Shown here: positions 12,602-24,600 of the stretch, one piece after another
Numbering within the stretch: the first letter of the stretch is position 1
How the letters are laid out: every line of letters begins with the position of its first letter
From: Entomortierella parvispora
Taxonomy: Eukaryota; Mortierellomycota; Mortierellomycetes; Mortierellales; Mortierellaceae
NCBI GenBank assembly: GCA_963573315.1
Contig: CAUYJH010000036.1
Coordinates: forward strand, 1 to 43,093
Direction: 5' to 3'
Length of the DNA: 43,093 bases
The notes under the pieces: model-generated
What the model was told of the DNA's origin: nothing
Seen by the model: the letters and a program-made list of their open reading frames with translations, nothing else
Databases searched by the model: none
Translations under genes and position numbers: made by a program

Positions 12602-12680
12602 ATTGGAACCAGGATTCAAACTGAGGGGGAACTCCTCATATCTCCTATCACAGTCGCGTCTCTAACAAATATCGATACTG
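12602..12680 (-). pseudogene. Possible degenerate tRNA or tRNA-derived relic
   Basis: On the minus strand a B-box-like AGTTTGAATCC (12612-12622) follows an A-box-like stretch containing TTGTTAGAGACGC at a tRNA-like distance. The arms do not pair well and no acceptor stem closes, so a working tRNA is unlikely. This is a weak call based on two promoter-like boxes only. Confidence 0.22.
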
Positions 12681-12938
12681 TGATGGCTACTCTGATGTTG
12701 GTGCTTCCTGTGTGGAACATTCAGCGAGTTCGCGCCATGTGTGTCACAGTCTGGTTTTTACAGTGACAGTATTCTGACCTTCCAAATCACAAAATAGCCG
12801 ATTAAATCGCAGTCATATATTTTTTGAATGAGGGCAGCACAGAGGTCAGCCGAATGTGACCACAATCCTGACCACAGGGCCGAGCCCCACATATACTGAA
12901 AAATCGAATAAAAAAAAAATCGCCCTTACTCTCCATGC

Positions 12939-12964
12939 AAGAATGCATGAATGCGTGCATTCTT
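12939..12964. repeat. Hairpin in Crypton A leader
   Basis: A perfect 9-bp inverted repeat AAGAATGCA / TGCATTCTT with an 8-base loop lies 170 bp upstream of the recombinase start. It repeats at +4419 and +8838. It could be a recombinase or host-factor site. Confidence 0.7.
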
Positions 12965-13132
12965 CTCCACACACACTTTCCACTCTCAGTTACATGTAAT
13001 GTACCCTAGCTACCTTTCCTTCTGACCCTCTCTGTTCTGCTCACTACTGCGCTCCACTCTCGCTCCTACAATCCCTACAGCCTCACAACCTCACAATCAC
13101 GCACCTACCTTTCCCCCCCAAAATCCAAGCTA

Positions 13133-16100
13133 ATGAACCTCAATGCCGCCAACAGTAATGTGGCTGCAACCCATGTTGTTGTGGTTGTCCCTCAAGCCAT
13201 TGATGGGAATGGTGGCCAACCCTCTAGTCAAGGTAGGGGTTTTTAAAAAAGAAAGACCCATCAAGTCAATAAAAGTGTTTGTATTATACATGTATATATG
13301 AAAACAAAGTAGTTTAACGGTACCTGGATAAGACGTAGAGCTTGAACCCGTCCTCGGAACACAAACCGTTGTCAAGGCATTCAGTCATTTCGAAGACGTG
13401 TTTGGCCAAGAATCGAGCGAGAATGAGGACATCTGCACCGACGCAAGCGACGATGGAGACGAGGAAGTGGAAAGTACTGTGCAGGGATCTCCTGACTCAA
13501 CCGTTGCTACCACCCGTCGAAATCCTAAGAGGAGATGGACGGCGGCTATGGGGAGTCCCAACTCTGAGACCTATTATCATAATGCCAAGCGGGCTGCCAA
13601 AGAGCCTGTACCTCGTTCCGACAACCGAGCCGAATTTCAGGCACTCCTGGAAGAAAGCCATCTCGTATCAAACGCGCTAAGGATGAATGAGTACGCGGTC
13701 GATCTGTCGCTGCAAAACCAGCGACACTCGAACTTGTCAGCCTCGACGAAGGCCGGCTATACCCGATACCAGGGTCACTGGGTGGTAAGTACATTACCGA
13801 ACCTGATAATTGTACGTGAATTCGCACCTCATTATCGCTAACCTTCTCCACTATGGCCCATCATGGTCATAATCCGGCTCAGAATTGGTGCAAACGCAAA
13901 GGATACCCCAACTTCCTTGTCACCAAAGCCAAGATTCAAGTCTACATGTCCGAGAATCTTGCCGAGGACACTGATGAAGAGAAGGACATCTACCCGCTTC
14001 GCATCAAAAGGGCAAAAATGCAGGAGGCAAGGAATATAGAGGGCTTTAATAAGAACGACTACTTGCCCTCGGTTGAGTTGGTAGAGGCGCATGTCAAAGC
14101 ATTGTGCGAACTCTATGAAACCCAGAAGACTACGGATCCGGTCGCCATGAGGGGCGAGGAGTATCCCCGTACACCAGGAATCAAATCTTTGATGAGAGGC
14201 TTTCGACTCAGACGAGGCGAAATTGCGAAATCAGCCCATGCAGAGACATTGACCGTCAATGATGGATACGAGTTGGACTTCCTGAGGGAAGTAATGCGAG
14301 TTAGTTGGACCCACCGGTATCAGACAGGGAAAAACAGCTCTACGAGGCGCCGCGCTATCGTCGGACTTCGCAACCGCTTCAGTCTGTGCTGGGGTCATTT
14401 CATGATGTGTCGCGGTGAAAACCTGAGAATGGCAAGACTGATCGATATTTCCGCCCACATCTTTCGGCGTAACAGCTACGACAACTATCGTTCGTTGGGA
14501 ATCACGTTGTGCATGCTACATGGTAAAATGAATCGCGACGGTAAAGAAAACTTTGGCGTAGTGGTTCGTAACAAAGATGTGGAGCTTTGCCCTGTTGGTG
14601 CGCTTGCGTTCTATTTGCTGGAGTTGTGGATGGTACGTACACCCGTTATTTTTACTATGGCCATTTGTGAGTGAAATGCTACTTTTCTGAATTTGTTTGT
14701 CTCTACTCTATTGTTCGATTCTGTACAGGACCCAACGAATGTCCCATTTGACAAGCCGGAGTGGATGACTCACCATTTGATGCCTGGGAAGGAGCCCGAC
14801 AAACAGCTTTCAGCTGCAGCTCACTATGCAACTGTGTGCGATCTTTTTTCAATGGCGGGGGTAGTTTCAAGGAAGAAAACTCATGCCCCGCGAGGAACAG
14901 GTTCACGCCACGCTCAGGATGCTGGAGCCGATATTGCATCCATCGAAAATCATGCCGGATGGGGTAAAGGTCGTTTGGCAATCAACTACTTATCCAGGAT
15001 CTCTGATGAAGTTCCATCCAAGATGGCAGGCTGCACCCTCCCCGGCGAACGGCTGTGGCTCGCCAGGAACACTATTTTGCCACCTATCGCACTTCAGCGG
15101 ACCCTGTTTCCCTGGGTTGAGGAATATTCCAAGGGAAGCGAGTTTTATGACGACTGGCTACAATGGACCGAAAACCTTATGTTGGACAAGGGCATGTACT
15201 ACAAGCGCCCAGTGGAGACACGGATGACTGTTCCCAAAAAGGACGTCCGACTTGTGCGTATGTTGTTTCTCTTGACGCACTTGCGAAAAGTGATTTTACA
15301 AGACGCCGTCGCCTTGATGGACCTCCCCGATTTGCCGTTCCGTTATGATGACCACGGAATCTTCAAGCATCCAGCGCTCAGCCTAAGCAACCCGTTGTTC
15401 AGAACATTCAGAAACGACTTGAGCAACAGCATTCGATCCACAAGATCACCCATGGAAGACAGTCTTATTGCCAACGCGCCTGCTATCCATAATGAGTTTC
15501 GCGCTGTAAACTCCTCTGTCCAGAGCCTGGACCATTCTGTCGTGACCAACACGGATGTGCTCCAGCAACTTAAGACGTCTGTGGACTCGTCGACGGAGAC
15601 CTTTGCTCAGCTTGCTCATCGAATCACTGGTGCGATCGCAACAAACGTTCAGTCCTTCGATCGCATGTACGGCGTTATGGAGAAGATAGGGGAGCACATT
15701 ACTCGCACTGCACGACGAGAAAGACGACGTCCACCGAGCCAACCGCTGCAGTCTTCAAATCAGGTCGGCGCTGACGATGGATTGGCATGGGATGGTTTGC
15801 TGTATGTTGGCTCGGAACCGCAAGGACAAGACGGAGGAAACGGGAGGGGACACGAGGGGGGACAAGCTGGGGGACAAGTTGGGGGACAAGCCGGGGGACA
15901 AGCCGGGGGACACGCCGGGGGACACGAGGGACAAGGCGAAGCGTCCGAGGAGGGATCAAGACGTCAAAGTGACACAATCCATTTTGTTGTCAACAAGACC
16001 GAAGGCTCTCTAACCTTGGAGCGGAAGCTGACGGCACTAGAGACTGAGCTAGCTTCCCAATATCAGCAAGTGCCGCCTGAGACTCTTGACGCTGTTGATC

Positions 16101-16441
16101 GTACAATGCTGCCCCGAAATGCCCCTCTTCAACAGCAGTGGGACGAATGGTTCAAGGGTGTGCAAGGGCGTCCCTCGCTTTGGATCTTGAACAAGACTTT
16201 CAAGTCCAAGTGGCGCAAGCAAGGCGGTAACACAATGGCCAAGACATTCTCATTCAAAAAGGCGATAGTGACATCCATCCTTCACCGGATCCTGCACGAT
16301 GAGAGTGGAACATTAGCAGAAAGAGAGGCGCGAGCGTTAGCGTTTGTGATAAAGGGCTTGAACGCCGGCACAACGTTGAACCAGTATTATCTTCTTGTTC
16401 AGAGGAAGAGCATGCCTCGAACAGGGTCTGAGGAGCCTTAA
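13133..16441 (+). CDS. Crypton tyrosine recombinase, copy 1 (GCR1_C-type)
   Basis: This recombinase should cut and join DNA at the element cores through a covalent tyrosine intermediate. Exons 13133-13232, 13339-13784, 13883-14632 and 14729-16441 join in frame to 1002 residues. The start at 13133 is chosen because its exon splices in phase (CAA-G / AG-CTT). The N-terminus is acidic. A core-binding region (about 120-240) contains STKAGYTRYQGHWV-NWCKRKGYPN. The catalytic domain shows Arg359 in CRGENLRMA, His484-x-x-Arg487 in THAPRG, Trp510 and the candidate nucleophile Tyr519 in WGKGRLAINYL. A predicted coiled segment and a Gly-Gln-rich repeat follow. A GCR1_C-like DNA-binding module (about 899-955; WDEWF, PSLWILNKTF, KSKWR) comes near the end, as known for fungal Cryptons. 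All catalytic residues are present and there is no break, so the gene looks active. Confidence 0.88.
15848..15935 (+). repeat. 12-bp coding minisatellite in the Crypton A recombinase
   Basis: About six to seven units of GGACAAGCTGGG-like sequence encode a Gly-Gly-Gln-Ala type repeat between the catalytic and GCR1_C-like parts. The repeat number is the same in all three copies. Confidence 0.88.
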
Positions 16442-17177
16442 AAATAAAAATCAGTGCCATTGGGAACCCGTCGTTGCGATGATTATTCTCTTCCTCTTTT
16501 ATCCGCCATTCTGGTCTCCTCTGAGACTGACAACCTTGATCCAGGTGGCAGACCGTTCTTGCGGACTCTTGATCTTCTTTTGCCAGGAGACGCGTCTGTC
16601 TATCTGTCTATCTTTACACGAGTTCGCGTCAATTGACGTCGCGTAGCACCTGTGTCTACGAGAGCACACGCATCCGCTGAGCACTTTGAGGACTATGAGT
16701 CCGCAAGCGGATGAGATCGCTCCAAGAGCGCTGACCTCAAATGTGTTCTAATTATGACCTATTAGACGGACTTGGACGACAGCTGCTTCGTATCATGTTA
16801 TCCTACGCCAGGAGAGAGGTGTTTTCGGCTGTCGTCCTTGCTTGTGAGCGTGTGTCCATTGGATTGCTGTGAATCAATCGTGTGCAGCCGCGGGTGCTCG
16901 AACAATGGCAATGACCCTTGGTCTATTTGTCTACTTGATCTTTGCCTCTCTGAAAAAGAAGGTCCCGCTCGTTAGGCTTTTGTGGTCGCGCACTTTTTGT
17001 CGCGCCTCAGTCCTGCTTGCTTGCTAGACGTACCATGTTGCATCTGTTCAACGGCGCTTTGCCTGGACATACTGACCAGTATTTTATTGGAGTCATCAAG
17101 TGAAAGAAAAAGATACTGCTTTATCACGTGATCAAAATCACAAATCATGATGCAAATTAGGAATCATGACCTTGGGA
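16442..17177 (+). other. Crypton A noncoding 3' region with potential pseudoknot
   Basis: There is no supported gene here. At 16671-16745 nested pairings are possible: CATCCGCT (16671-16678) with AGCGGATG (16706-16713), TTTGAGG (16685-16691) with CCTCAAA (16735-16741), a small inner hairpin (16692-16700) and CGCT/AGCG (16718-16730). This has pseudoknot topology. A 12-bp palindrome CGTCAATTGACG is at 16627-16638. The same structures occur in copies 2 and 3. Confidence 0.55.
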
Positions 17178-20100
17178 TACAGTGACAGTATTCTGACCTT
17201 CCAAATCACAAAATAGCCGATTAAATCGCAGTCATATATTTTTTGAATGAGGGCAGCACAGAGGTCAGCCGAATGTGACCACAATCCTGACCACAGGGCC
17301 GAGCCCCACATATACTGAAAAATCGAATAAAAAAAAAATCGCCCTTACTCTCCATGCAAGAATGCATGAATGCGTGCATTCTTCTCCACACACACTTTCC
17401 ACTCTCAGTTACATGTAATGTACCCTAGCTACCTTTCCTTCTGACCCTCTCTGTTCTGCTCACTACTGCGCTCCACTCTCGCTCCTACAATCCCTACAGC
17501 CTCACAACCTCACAATCACGCACCTACCTTTCCCCCCCAAAATCCAAGCTAATGAACCTCAATGCCGCCAACAGTAATGTGGCTGCAACCCATGTTGTTG
17601 TGGTTGTCCCTCAAGCCATTGATGGGAATGGTGGCCAACCCTCTAGTCAAGGTAGGGGTTTTTAAAAAAGAAAGACCCATCAAGTCAATAAAAGTGTTTG
17701 TATTATACATGTATATATGAAAACAAAGTAGTTTAACGGTACCTGGATAAGACGTAGAGCTTGAACCCGTCCTCGGAACACAAACCGTTGTCAAGGCATT
17801 CAGTCATTTCGAAGACGTGTTTGGCCAAGAATCGAGCGAGAATGAGGACATCTGCACCGACGCAAGCGACGATGGAGACGAGGAAGTGGAAAGTACTGTG
17901 CAGGGATCTCCTGACTCAACCGTTGCTACCACCCGTCGAAATCCTAAGAGGAGATGGACGGCGGCTATGGGGAGTCCCAACTCTGAGACCTATTATCATA
18001 ATGCCAAGCGGGCTGCCAAAGAGCCTGTACCTCGTTCCGACAACCGAGCCGAATTTCAGGCACTCCTGGAAGAAAGCCATCTCGTATCAAACGCGCTAAG
18101 GATGAATGAGTACGCGGTCGATCTGTCGCTGCAAAACCAGCGACACTCGAACTTGTCAGCCTCGACGAAGGCCGGCTATACCCGATACCAGGGTCACTGG
18201 GTGGTAAGTACATTACCGAACCTGATAATTGTACGTGAATTCGCACCTCATTATCGCTAACCTTCTCCACTATGGCCCATCATGGTCATAATCCGGCTCA
18301 GAATTGGTGCAAACGCAAAGGATACCCCAACTTCCTTGTCACCAAAGCCAAGATTCAAGTCTACATGTCCGAGAATCTTGCCGAGGACACTGATGAAGAG
18401 AAGGACATCTACCCGCTTCGCATCAAAAGGGCAAAAATGCAGGAGGCAAGGAATATAGAGGGCTTTAATAAGAACGACTACTTGCCCTCGGTTGAGTTGG
18501 TAGAGGCGCATGTCAAAGCATTGTGCGAACTCTATGAAACCCAGAAGACTACGGATCCGGTCGCCATGAGGGGCGAGGAGTATCCCCGTACACCAGGAAT
18601 CAAATCTTTGATGAGAGGCTTTCGACTCAGACGAGGCGAAATTGCGAAATCAGCCCATGCAGAGACATTGACCGTCAATGATGGATACGAGTTGGACTTC
18701 CTGAGGGAAGTAATGCGAGTTAGTTGGACCCACCGGTATCAGACAGGGAAAAACAGCTCTACGAGGCGCCGCGCTATCGTCGGACTTCGCAACCGCTTCA
18801 GTCTGTGCTGGGGTCATTTCATGATGTGTCGCGGTGAAAACCTGAGAATGGCAAGACTGATCGATATTTCCGCCCACATCTTTCGGCGTAACAGCTACGA
18901 CAACTATCGTTCGTTGGGAATCACGTTGTGCATGCTACATGGTAAAATGAATCGCGACGGTAAAGAAAACTTTGGCGTAGTGGTTCGTAACAAAGATGTG
19001 GAGCTTTGCCCTGTTGGTGCGCTTGCGTTCTATTTGCTGGAGTTGTGGATGGTACGTACACCCGTTATTTTTACTATGGCCATTTGTGAGTGAAATGCTA
19101 CTTTTCTGAATTTGTTTGTCTCTACTCTATTGTTCGATTCTGTACAGGACCCAACGAATGTCCCATTTGACAAGCCGGAGTGGATGACTCACCATTTGAT
19201 GCCTGGGAAGGAGCCCGACAAACAGCTTTCAGCTGCAGCTCACTATGCAACTGTGTGCGATCTTTTTTCAATGGCGGGGGTAGTTTCAAGGAAGAAAACT
19301 CATGCCCCGCGAGGAACAGGTTCACGCCACGCTCAGGATGCTGGAGCCGATATTGCATCCATCGAAAATCATGCCGGATGGGGTAAAGGTCGTTTGGCAA
19401 TCAACTACTTATCCAGGATCTCTGATGAAGTTCCATCCAAGATGGCAGGCTGCACCCTCCCCGGCGAACGGCTGTGGCTCGCCAGGAACACTATTTTGCC
19501 ACCTATCGCACTTCAGCGGACCCTGTTTCCCTGGGTTGAGGAATATTCCAAGGGAAGCGAGTTTTATGACGACTGGCTACAATGGACCGAAAACCTTATG
19601 TTGGACAAGGGCATGTACTACAAGCGCCCAGTGGAGACACGGATGACTGTTCCCAAAAAGGACGTCCGACTTGTGCGTATGTTGTTTCTCTTGACGCACT
19701 TGCGAAAAGTGATTTTACAAGACGCCGTCGCCTTGATGGACCTCCCCGATTTGCCGTTCCGTTATGATGACCACGGAATCTTCAAGCATCCAGCGCTCAG
19801 CCTAAGCAACCCGTTGTTCAGAACATTCAGAAACGACTTGAGCAACAGCATTCGATCCACAAGATCACCCATGGAAGACAGTCTTATTGCCAACGCGCCT
19901 GCTATCCATAATGAGTTTCGCGCTGTAAACTCCTCTGTCCAGAGCCTGGACCATTCTGTCGTGACCAACACGGATGTGCTCCAGCAACTTAAGACGTCTG
20001 TGGACTCGTCGACGGAGACCTTTGCTCAGCTTGCTCATCGAATCACTGGTGCGATCGCAACAAACGTTCAGTCCTTCGATCGCATGTACGGCGTTATGGA

Positions 20101-21603
20101 GAAGATAGGGGAGCACATTACTCGCACTGCACGACGAGAAAGACGACGTCCACCGAGCCAACCGCTGCAGTCTTCAAATCAGGTCGGCGCTGACGATGGA
20201 TTGGCATGGGATGGTTTGCTGTATGTTGGCTCGGAACCGCAAGGACAAGACGGAGGAAACGGGAGGGGACACGAGGGGGGACAAGCTGGGGGACAAGTTG
20301 GGGGACAAGCCGGGGGACAAGCCGGGGGACACGCCGGGGGACACGAGGGACAAGGCGAAGCGTCCGAGGAGGGATCAAGACGTCAAAGTGACACAATCCA
20401 TTTTGTTGTCAACAAGACCGAAGGCTCTCTAACCTTGGAGCGGAAGCTGACGGCACTAGAGACTGAGCTAGCTTCCCAATATCAGCAAGTGCCGCCTGAG
20501 ACTCTTGACGCTGTTGATCGTACAATGCTGCCCCGAAATGCCCCTCTTCAACAGCAGTGGGACGAATGGTTCAAGGGTGTGCAAGGGCGTCCCTCGCTTT
20601 GGATCTTGAACAAGACTTTCAAGTCCAAGTGGCGCAAGCAAGGCGGTAACACAATGGCCAAGACATTCTCATTCAAAAAGGCGATAGTGACATCCATCCT
20701 TCACCGGATCCTGCACGATGAGAGTGGAACATTAGCAGAAAGAGAGGCGCGAGCGTTAGCGTTTGTGATAAAGGGCTTGAACGCCGGCACAACGTTGAAC
20801 CAGTATTATCTTCTTGTTCAGAGGAAGAGCATGCCTCGAACAGGGTCTGAGGAGCCTTAAAAATAAAAATCAGTGCCATTGGGAACCCGTCGTTGCGATG
20901 ATTATTCTCTTCCTCTTTTATCCGCCATTCTGGTCTCCTCTGAGACTGACAACCTTGATCCAGGTGGCAGACCGTTCTTGCGGACTCTTGATCTTCTTTT
21001 GCCAGGAGACGCGTCTGTCTATCTGTCTATCTTTACACGAGTTCGCGTCAATTGACGTCGCGTAGCACCTGTGTCTACGAGAGCACACGCATCCGCTGAG
21101 CACTTTGAGGACTATGAGTCCGCAAGCGGATGAGATCGCTCCAAGAGCGCTGACCTCAAATGTGTTCTAATTATGACCTATTAGACGGACTTGGACGACA
21201 GCTGCTTCGTATCATGTTATCCTACGCCAGGAGAGAGGTGTTTTCGGCTGTCGTCCTTGCTTGTGAGCGTGTGTCCATTGGATTGCTGTGAATCAATCGT
21301 GTGCAGCCGCGGGTGCTCGAACAATGGCAATGACCCTTGGTCTATTTGTCTACTTGATCTTTGCCTCTCTGAAAAAGAAGGTCCCGCTCGTTAGGCTTTT
21401 GTGGTCGCGCACTTTTTGTCGCGCCTCAGTCCTGCTTGCTTGCTAGACGTACCATGTTGCATCTGTTCAACGGCGCTTTGCCTGGACATACTGACCAGTA
21501 TTTTATTGGAGTCATCAAGTGAAAGAAAAAGATACTGCTTTATCACGTGATCAAAATCACAAATCATGATGCAAATTAGGAATCATGACCTTGGGATACA
21601 GTG
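17178..21603 (+). mobile_element. Crypton A, copy 2
   Basis: The middle copy is joined on both sides through the TACAGTG core (17178-17184 and 21597-21603) with no extra bases at either junction. The sequence matches copy 1 at +4419 throughout. Sharing one core per junction is expected from site-specific insertion into an existing element end, or from unequal exchange between copies. Confidence 0.88.
17552..20860 (+). CDS. Crypton tyrosine recombinase, copy 2
   Basis: This has the same four-exon structure and 1002-residue product as copy 1: exons 17552-17651, 17758-18203, 18302-19051 and 19148-20860. Arg359, His484, Arg487, Trp510 and Tyr519 are all retained. No substitution relative to copy 1 was seen in the translated frames. 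Its promoter region is copy 2's own leader, directly downstream of copy 1's 3' end, so each copy could be transcribed separately. Confidence 0.88.
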
Positions 21604-24600
21604 ACAGTATTCTGACCTTCCAAATCACAAAATAGCCGATTAAATCGCAGTCATATATTTTTTGAATGAGGGCAGCACAGAGGTCAGCCGAATGTGACCA
21701 CAATCCTGACCACAGGGCCGAGCCCCACATATACTGAAAAATCGAATAAAAAAAAAATCGCCCTTACTCTCCATGCAAGAATGCATGAATGCGTGCATTC
21801 TTCTCCACACACACTTTCCACTCTCAGTTACATGTAATGTACCCTAGCTACCTTTCCTTCTGACCCTCTCTGTTCTGCTCACTACTGCGCTCCACTCTCG
21901 CTCCTACAATCCCTACAGCCTCACAACCTCACAATCACGCACCTACCTTTCCCCCCCAAAATCCAAGCTAATGAACCTCAATGCCGCCAACAGTAATGTG
22001 GCTGCAACCCATGTTGTTGTGGTTGTCCCTCAAGCCATTGATGGGAATGGTGGCCAACCCTCTAGTCAAGGTAGGGGTTTTTAAAAAAGAAAGACCCATC
22101 AAGTCAATAAAAGTGTTTGTATTATACATGTATATATGAAAACAAAGTAGTTTAACGGTACCTGGATAAGACGTAGAGCTTGAACCCGTCCTCGGAACAC
22201 AAACCGTTGTCAAGGCATTCAGTCATTTCGAAGACGTGTTTGGCCAAGAATCGAGCGAGAATGAGGACATCTGCACCGACGCAAGCGACGATGGAGACGA
22301 GGAAGTGGAAAGTACTGTGCAGGGATCTCCTGACTCAACCGTTGCTACCACCCGTCGAAATCCTAAGAGGAGATGGACGGCGGCTATGGGGAGTCCCAAC
22401 TCTGAGACCTATTATCATAATGCCAAGCGGGCTGCCAAAGAGCCTGTACCTCGTTCCGACAACCGAGCCGAATTTCAGGCACTCCTGGAAGAAAGCCATC
22501 TCGTATCAAACGCGCTAAGGATGAATGAGTACGCGGTCGATCTGTCGCTGCAAAACCAGCGACACTCGAACTTGTCAGCCTCGACGAAGGCCGGCTATAC
22601 CCGATACCAGGGTCACTGGGTGGTAAGTACATTACCGAACCTGATAATTGTACGTGAATTCGCACCTCATTATCGCTAACCTTCTCCACTATGGCCCATC
22701 ATGGTCATAATCCGGCTCAGAATTGGTGCAAACGCAAAGGATACCCCAACTTCCTTGTCACCAAAGCCAAGATTCAAGTCTACATGTCCGAGAATCTTGC
22801 CGAGGACACTGATGAAGAGAAGGACATCTACCCGCTTCGCATCAAAAGGGCAAAAATGCAGGAGGCAAGGAATATAGAGGGCTTTAATAAGAACGACTAC
22901 TTGCCCTCGGTTGAGTTGGTAGAGGCGCATGTCAAAGCATTGTGCGAACTCTATGAAACCCAGAAGACTACGGATCCGGTCGCCATGAGGGGCGAGGAGT
23001 ATCCCCGTACACCAGGAATCAAATCTTTGATGAGAGGCTTTCGACTCAGACGAGGCGAAATTGCGAAATCAGCCCATGCAGAGACATTGACCGTCAATGA
23101 TGGATACGAGTTGGACTTCCTGAGGGAAGTAATGCGAGTTAGTTGGACCCACCGGTATCAGACAGGGAAAAACAGCTCTACGAGGCGCCGCGCTATCGTC
23201 GGACTTCGCAACCGCTTCAGTCTGTGCTGGGGTCATTTCATGATGTGTCGCGGTGAAAACCTGAGAATGGCAAGACTGATCGATATTTCCGCCCACATCT
23301 TTCGGCGTAACAGCTACGACAACTATCGTTCGTTGGGAATCACGTTGTGCATGCTACATGGTAAAATGAATCGCGACGGTAAAGAAAACTTTGGCGTAGT
23401 GGTTCGTAACAAAGATGTGGAGCTTTGCCCTGTTGGTGCGCTTGCGTTCTATTTGCTGGAGTTGTGGATGGTACGTACACCCGTTATTTTTACTATGGCC
23501 ATTTGTGAGTGAAATGCTACTTTTCTGAATTTGTTTGTCTCTACTCTATTGTTCGATTCTGTACAGGACCCAACGAATGTCCCATTTGACAAGCCGGAGT
23601 GGATGACTCACCATTTGATGCCTGGGAAGGAGCCCGACAAACAGCTTTCAGCTGCAGCTCACTATGCAACTGTGTGCGATCTTTTTTCAATGGCGGGGGT
23701 AGTTTCAAGGAAGAAAACTCATGCCCCGCGAGGAACAGGTTCACGCCACGCTCAGGATGCTGGAGCCGATATTGCATCCATCGAAAATCATGCCGGATGG
23801 GGTAAAGGTCGTTTGGCAATCAACTACTTATCCAGGATCTCTGATGAAGTTCCATCCAAGATGGCAGGCTGCACCCTCCCCGGCGAACGGCTGTGGCTCG
23901 CCAGGAACACTATTTTGCCACCTATCGCACTTCAGCGGACCCTGTTTCCCTGGGTTGAGGAATATTCCAAGGGAAGCGAGTTTTATGACGACTGGCTACA
24001 ATGGACCGAAAACCTTATGTTGGACAAGGGCATGTACTACAAGCGCCCAGTGGAGACACGGATGACTGTTCCCAAAAAGGACGTCCGACTTGTGCGTATG
24101 TTGTTTCTCTTGACGCACTTGCGAAAAGTGATTTTACAAGACGCCGTCGCCTTGATGGACCTCCCCGATTTGCCGTTCCGTTATGATGACCACGGAATCT
24201 TCAAGCATCCAGCGCTCAGCCTAAGCAACCCGTTGTTCAGAACATTCAGAAACGACTTGAGCAACAGCATTCGATCCACAAGATCACCCATGGAAGACAG
24301 TCTTATTGCCAACGCGCCTGCTATCCATAATGAGTTTCGCGCTGTAAACTCCTCTGTCCAGAGCCTGGACCATTCTGTCGTGACCAACACGGATGTGCTC
24401 CAGCAACTTAAGACGTCTGTGGACTCGTCGACGGAGACCTTTGCTCAGCTTGCTCATCGAATCACTGGTGCGATCGCAACAAACGTTCAGTCCTTCGATC
24501 GCATGTACGGCGTTATGGAGAAGATAGGGGAGCACATTACTCGCACTGCACGACGAGAAAGACGACGTCCACCGAGCCAACCGCTGCAGTCTTCAAATCA

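Larger units (their letters stand above)
12222..12758. other. Host flank left of the recombinase-element array
   Basis: This is noncoding 3' flank. It contains a perfect 12-bp palindrome AGTACCGGTACT at 12578-12589, an inverted copy of the Crypton A left end at 12557-12569, and a weak tRNA-like stretch on the minus strand (about 12602-12680). Confidence 0.6.
12759..17184 (+). mobile_element. Crypton A, copy 1
   Basis: A DNA transposon encoding a tyrosine recombinase, bounded by 7-bp direct repeats TACAGTG (12759-12765 and 17178-17184). There are no terminal inverted repeats, no reverse transcriptase and no DDE transposase. Short boundary repeats and a single YR gene are the known hallmarks of Cryptons, which are thought to move as circles. 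Subterminal features include the direct repeat AAATCACAAA near both ends (12784-12793 and 17135-17144), a 9-bp hairpin (12939-12947 with 12956-12964) in the leader, and ATCACGTGAT at 17123-17132. The gene occupies 13133-16441. The 0.7 kb 3' part is noncoding but structured. Confidence 0.88.

Noticed and set aside
13853-13882. ATG at 13853 as the start of a separate recombinase gene
   Set aside because: It lies inside an intron; exon 3 begins at 13883 after a CAG acceptor and joins the upstream exons in phase.
16671-16745. Hammerhead ribozyme in the Crypton tail
   Set aside because: The paired CTGATGA and GAAA core was not found.
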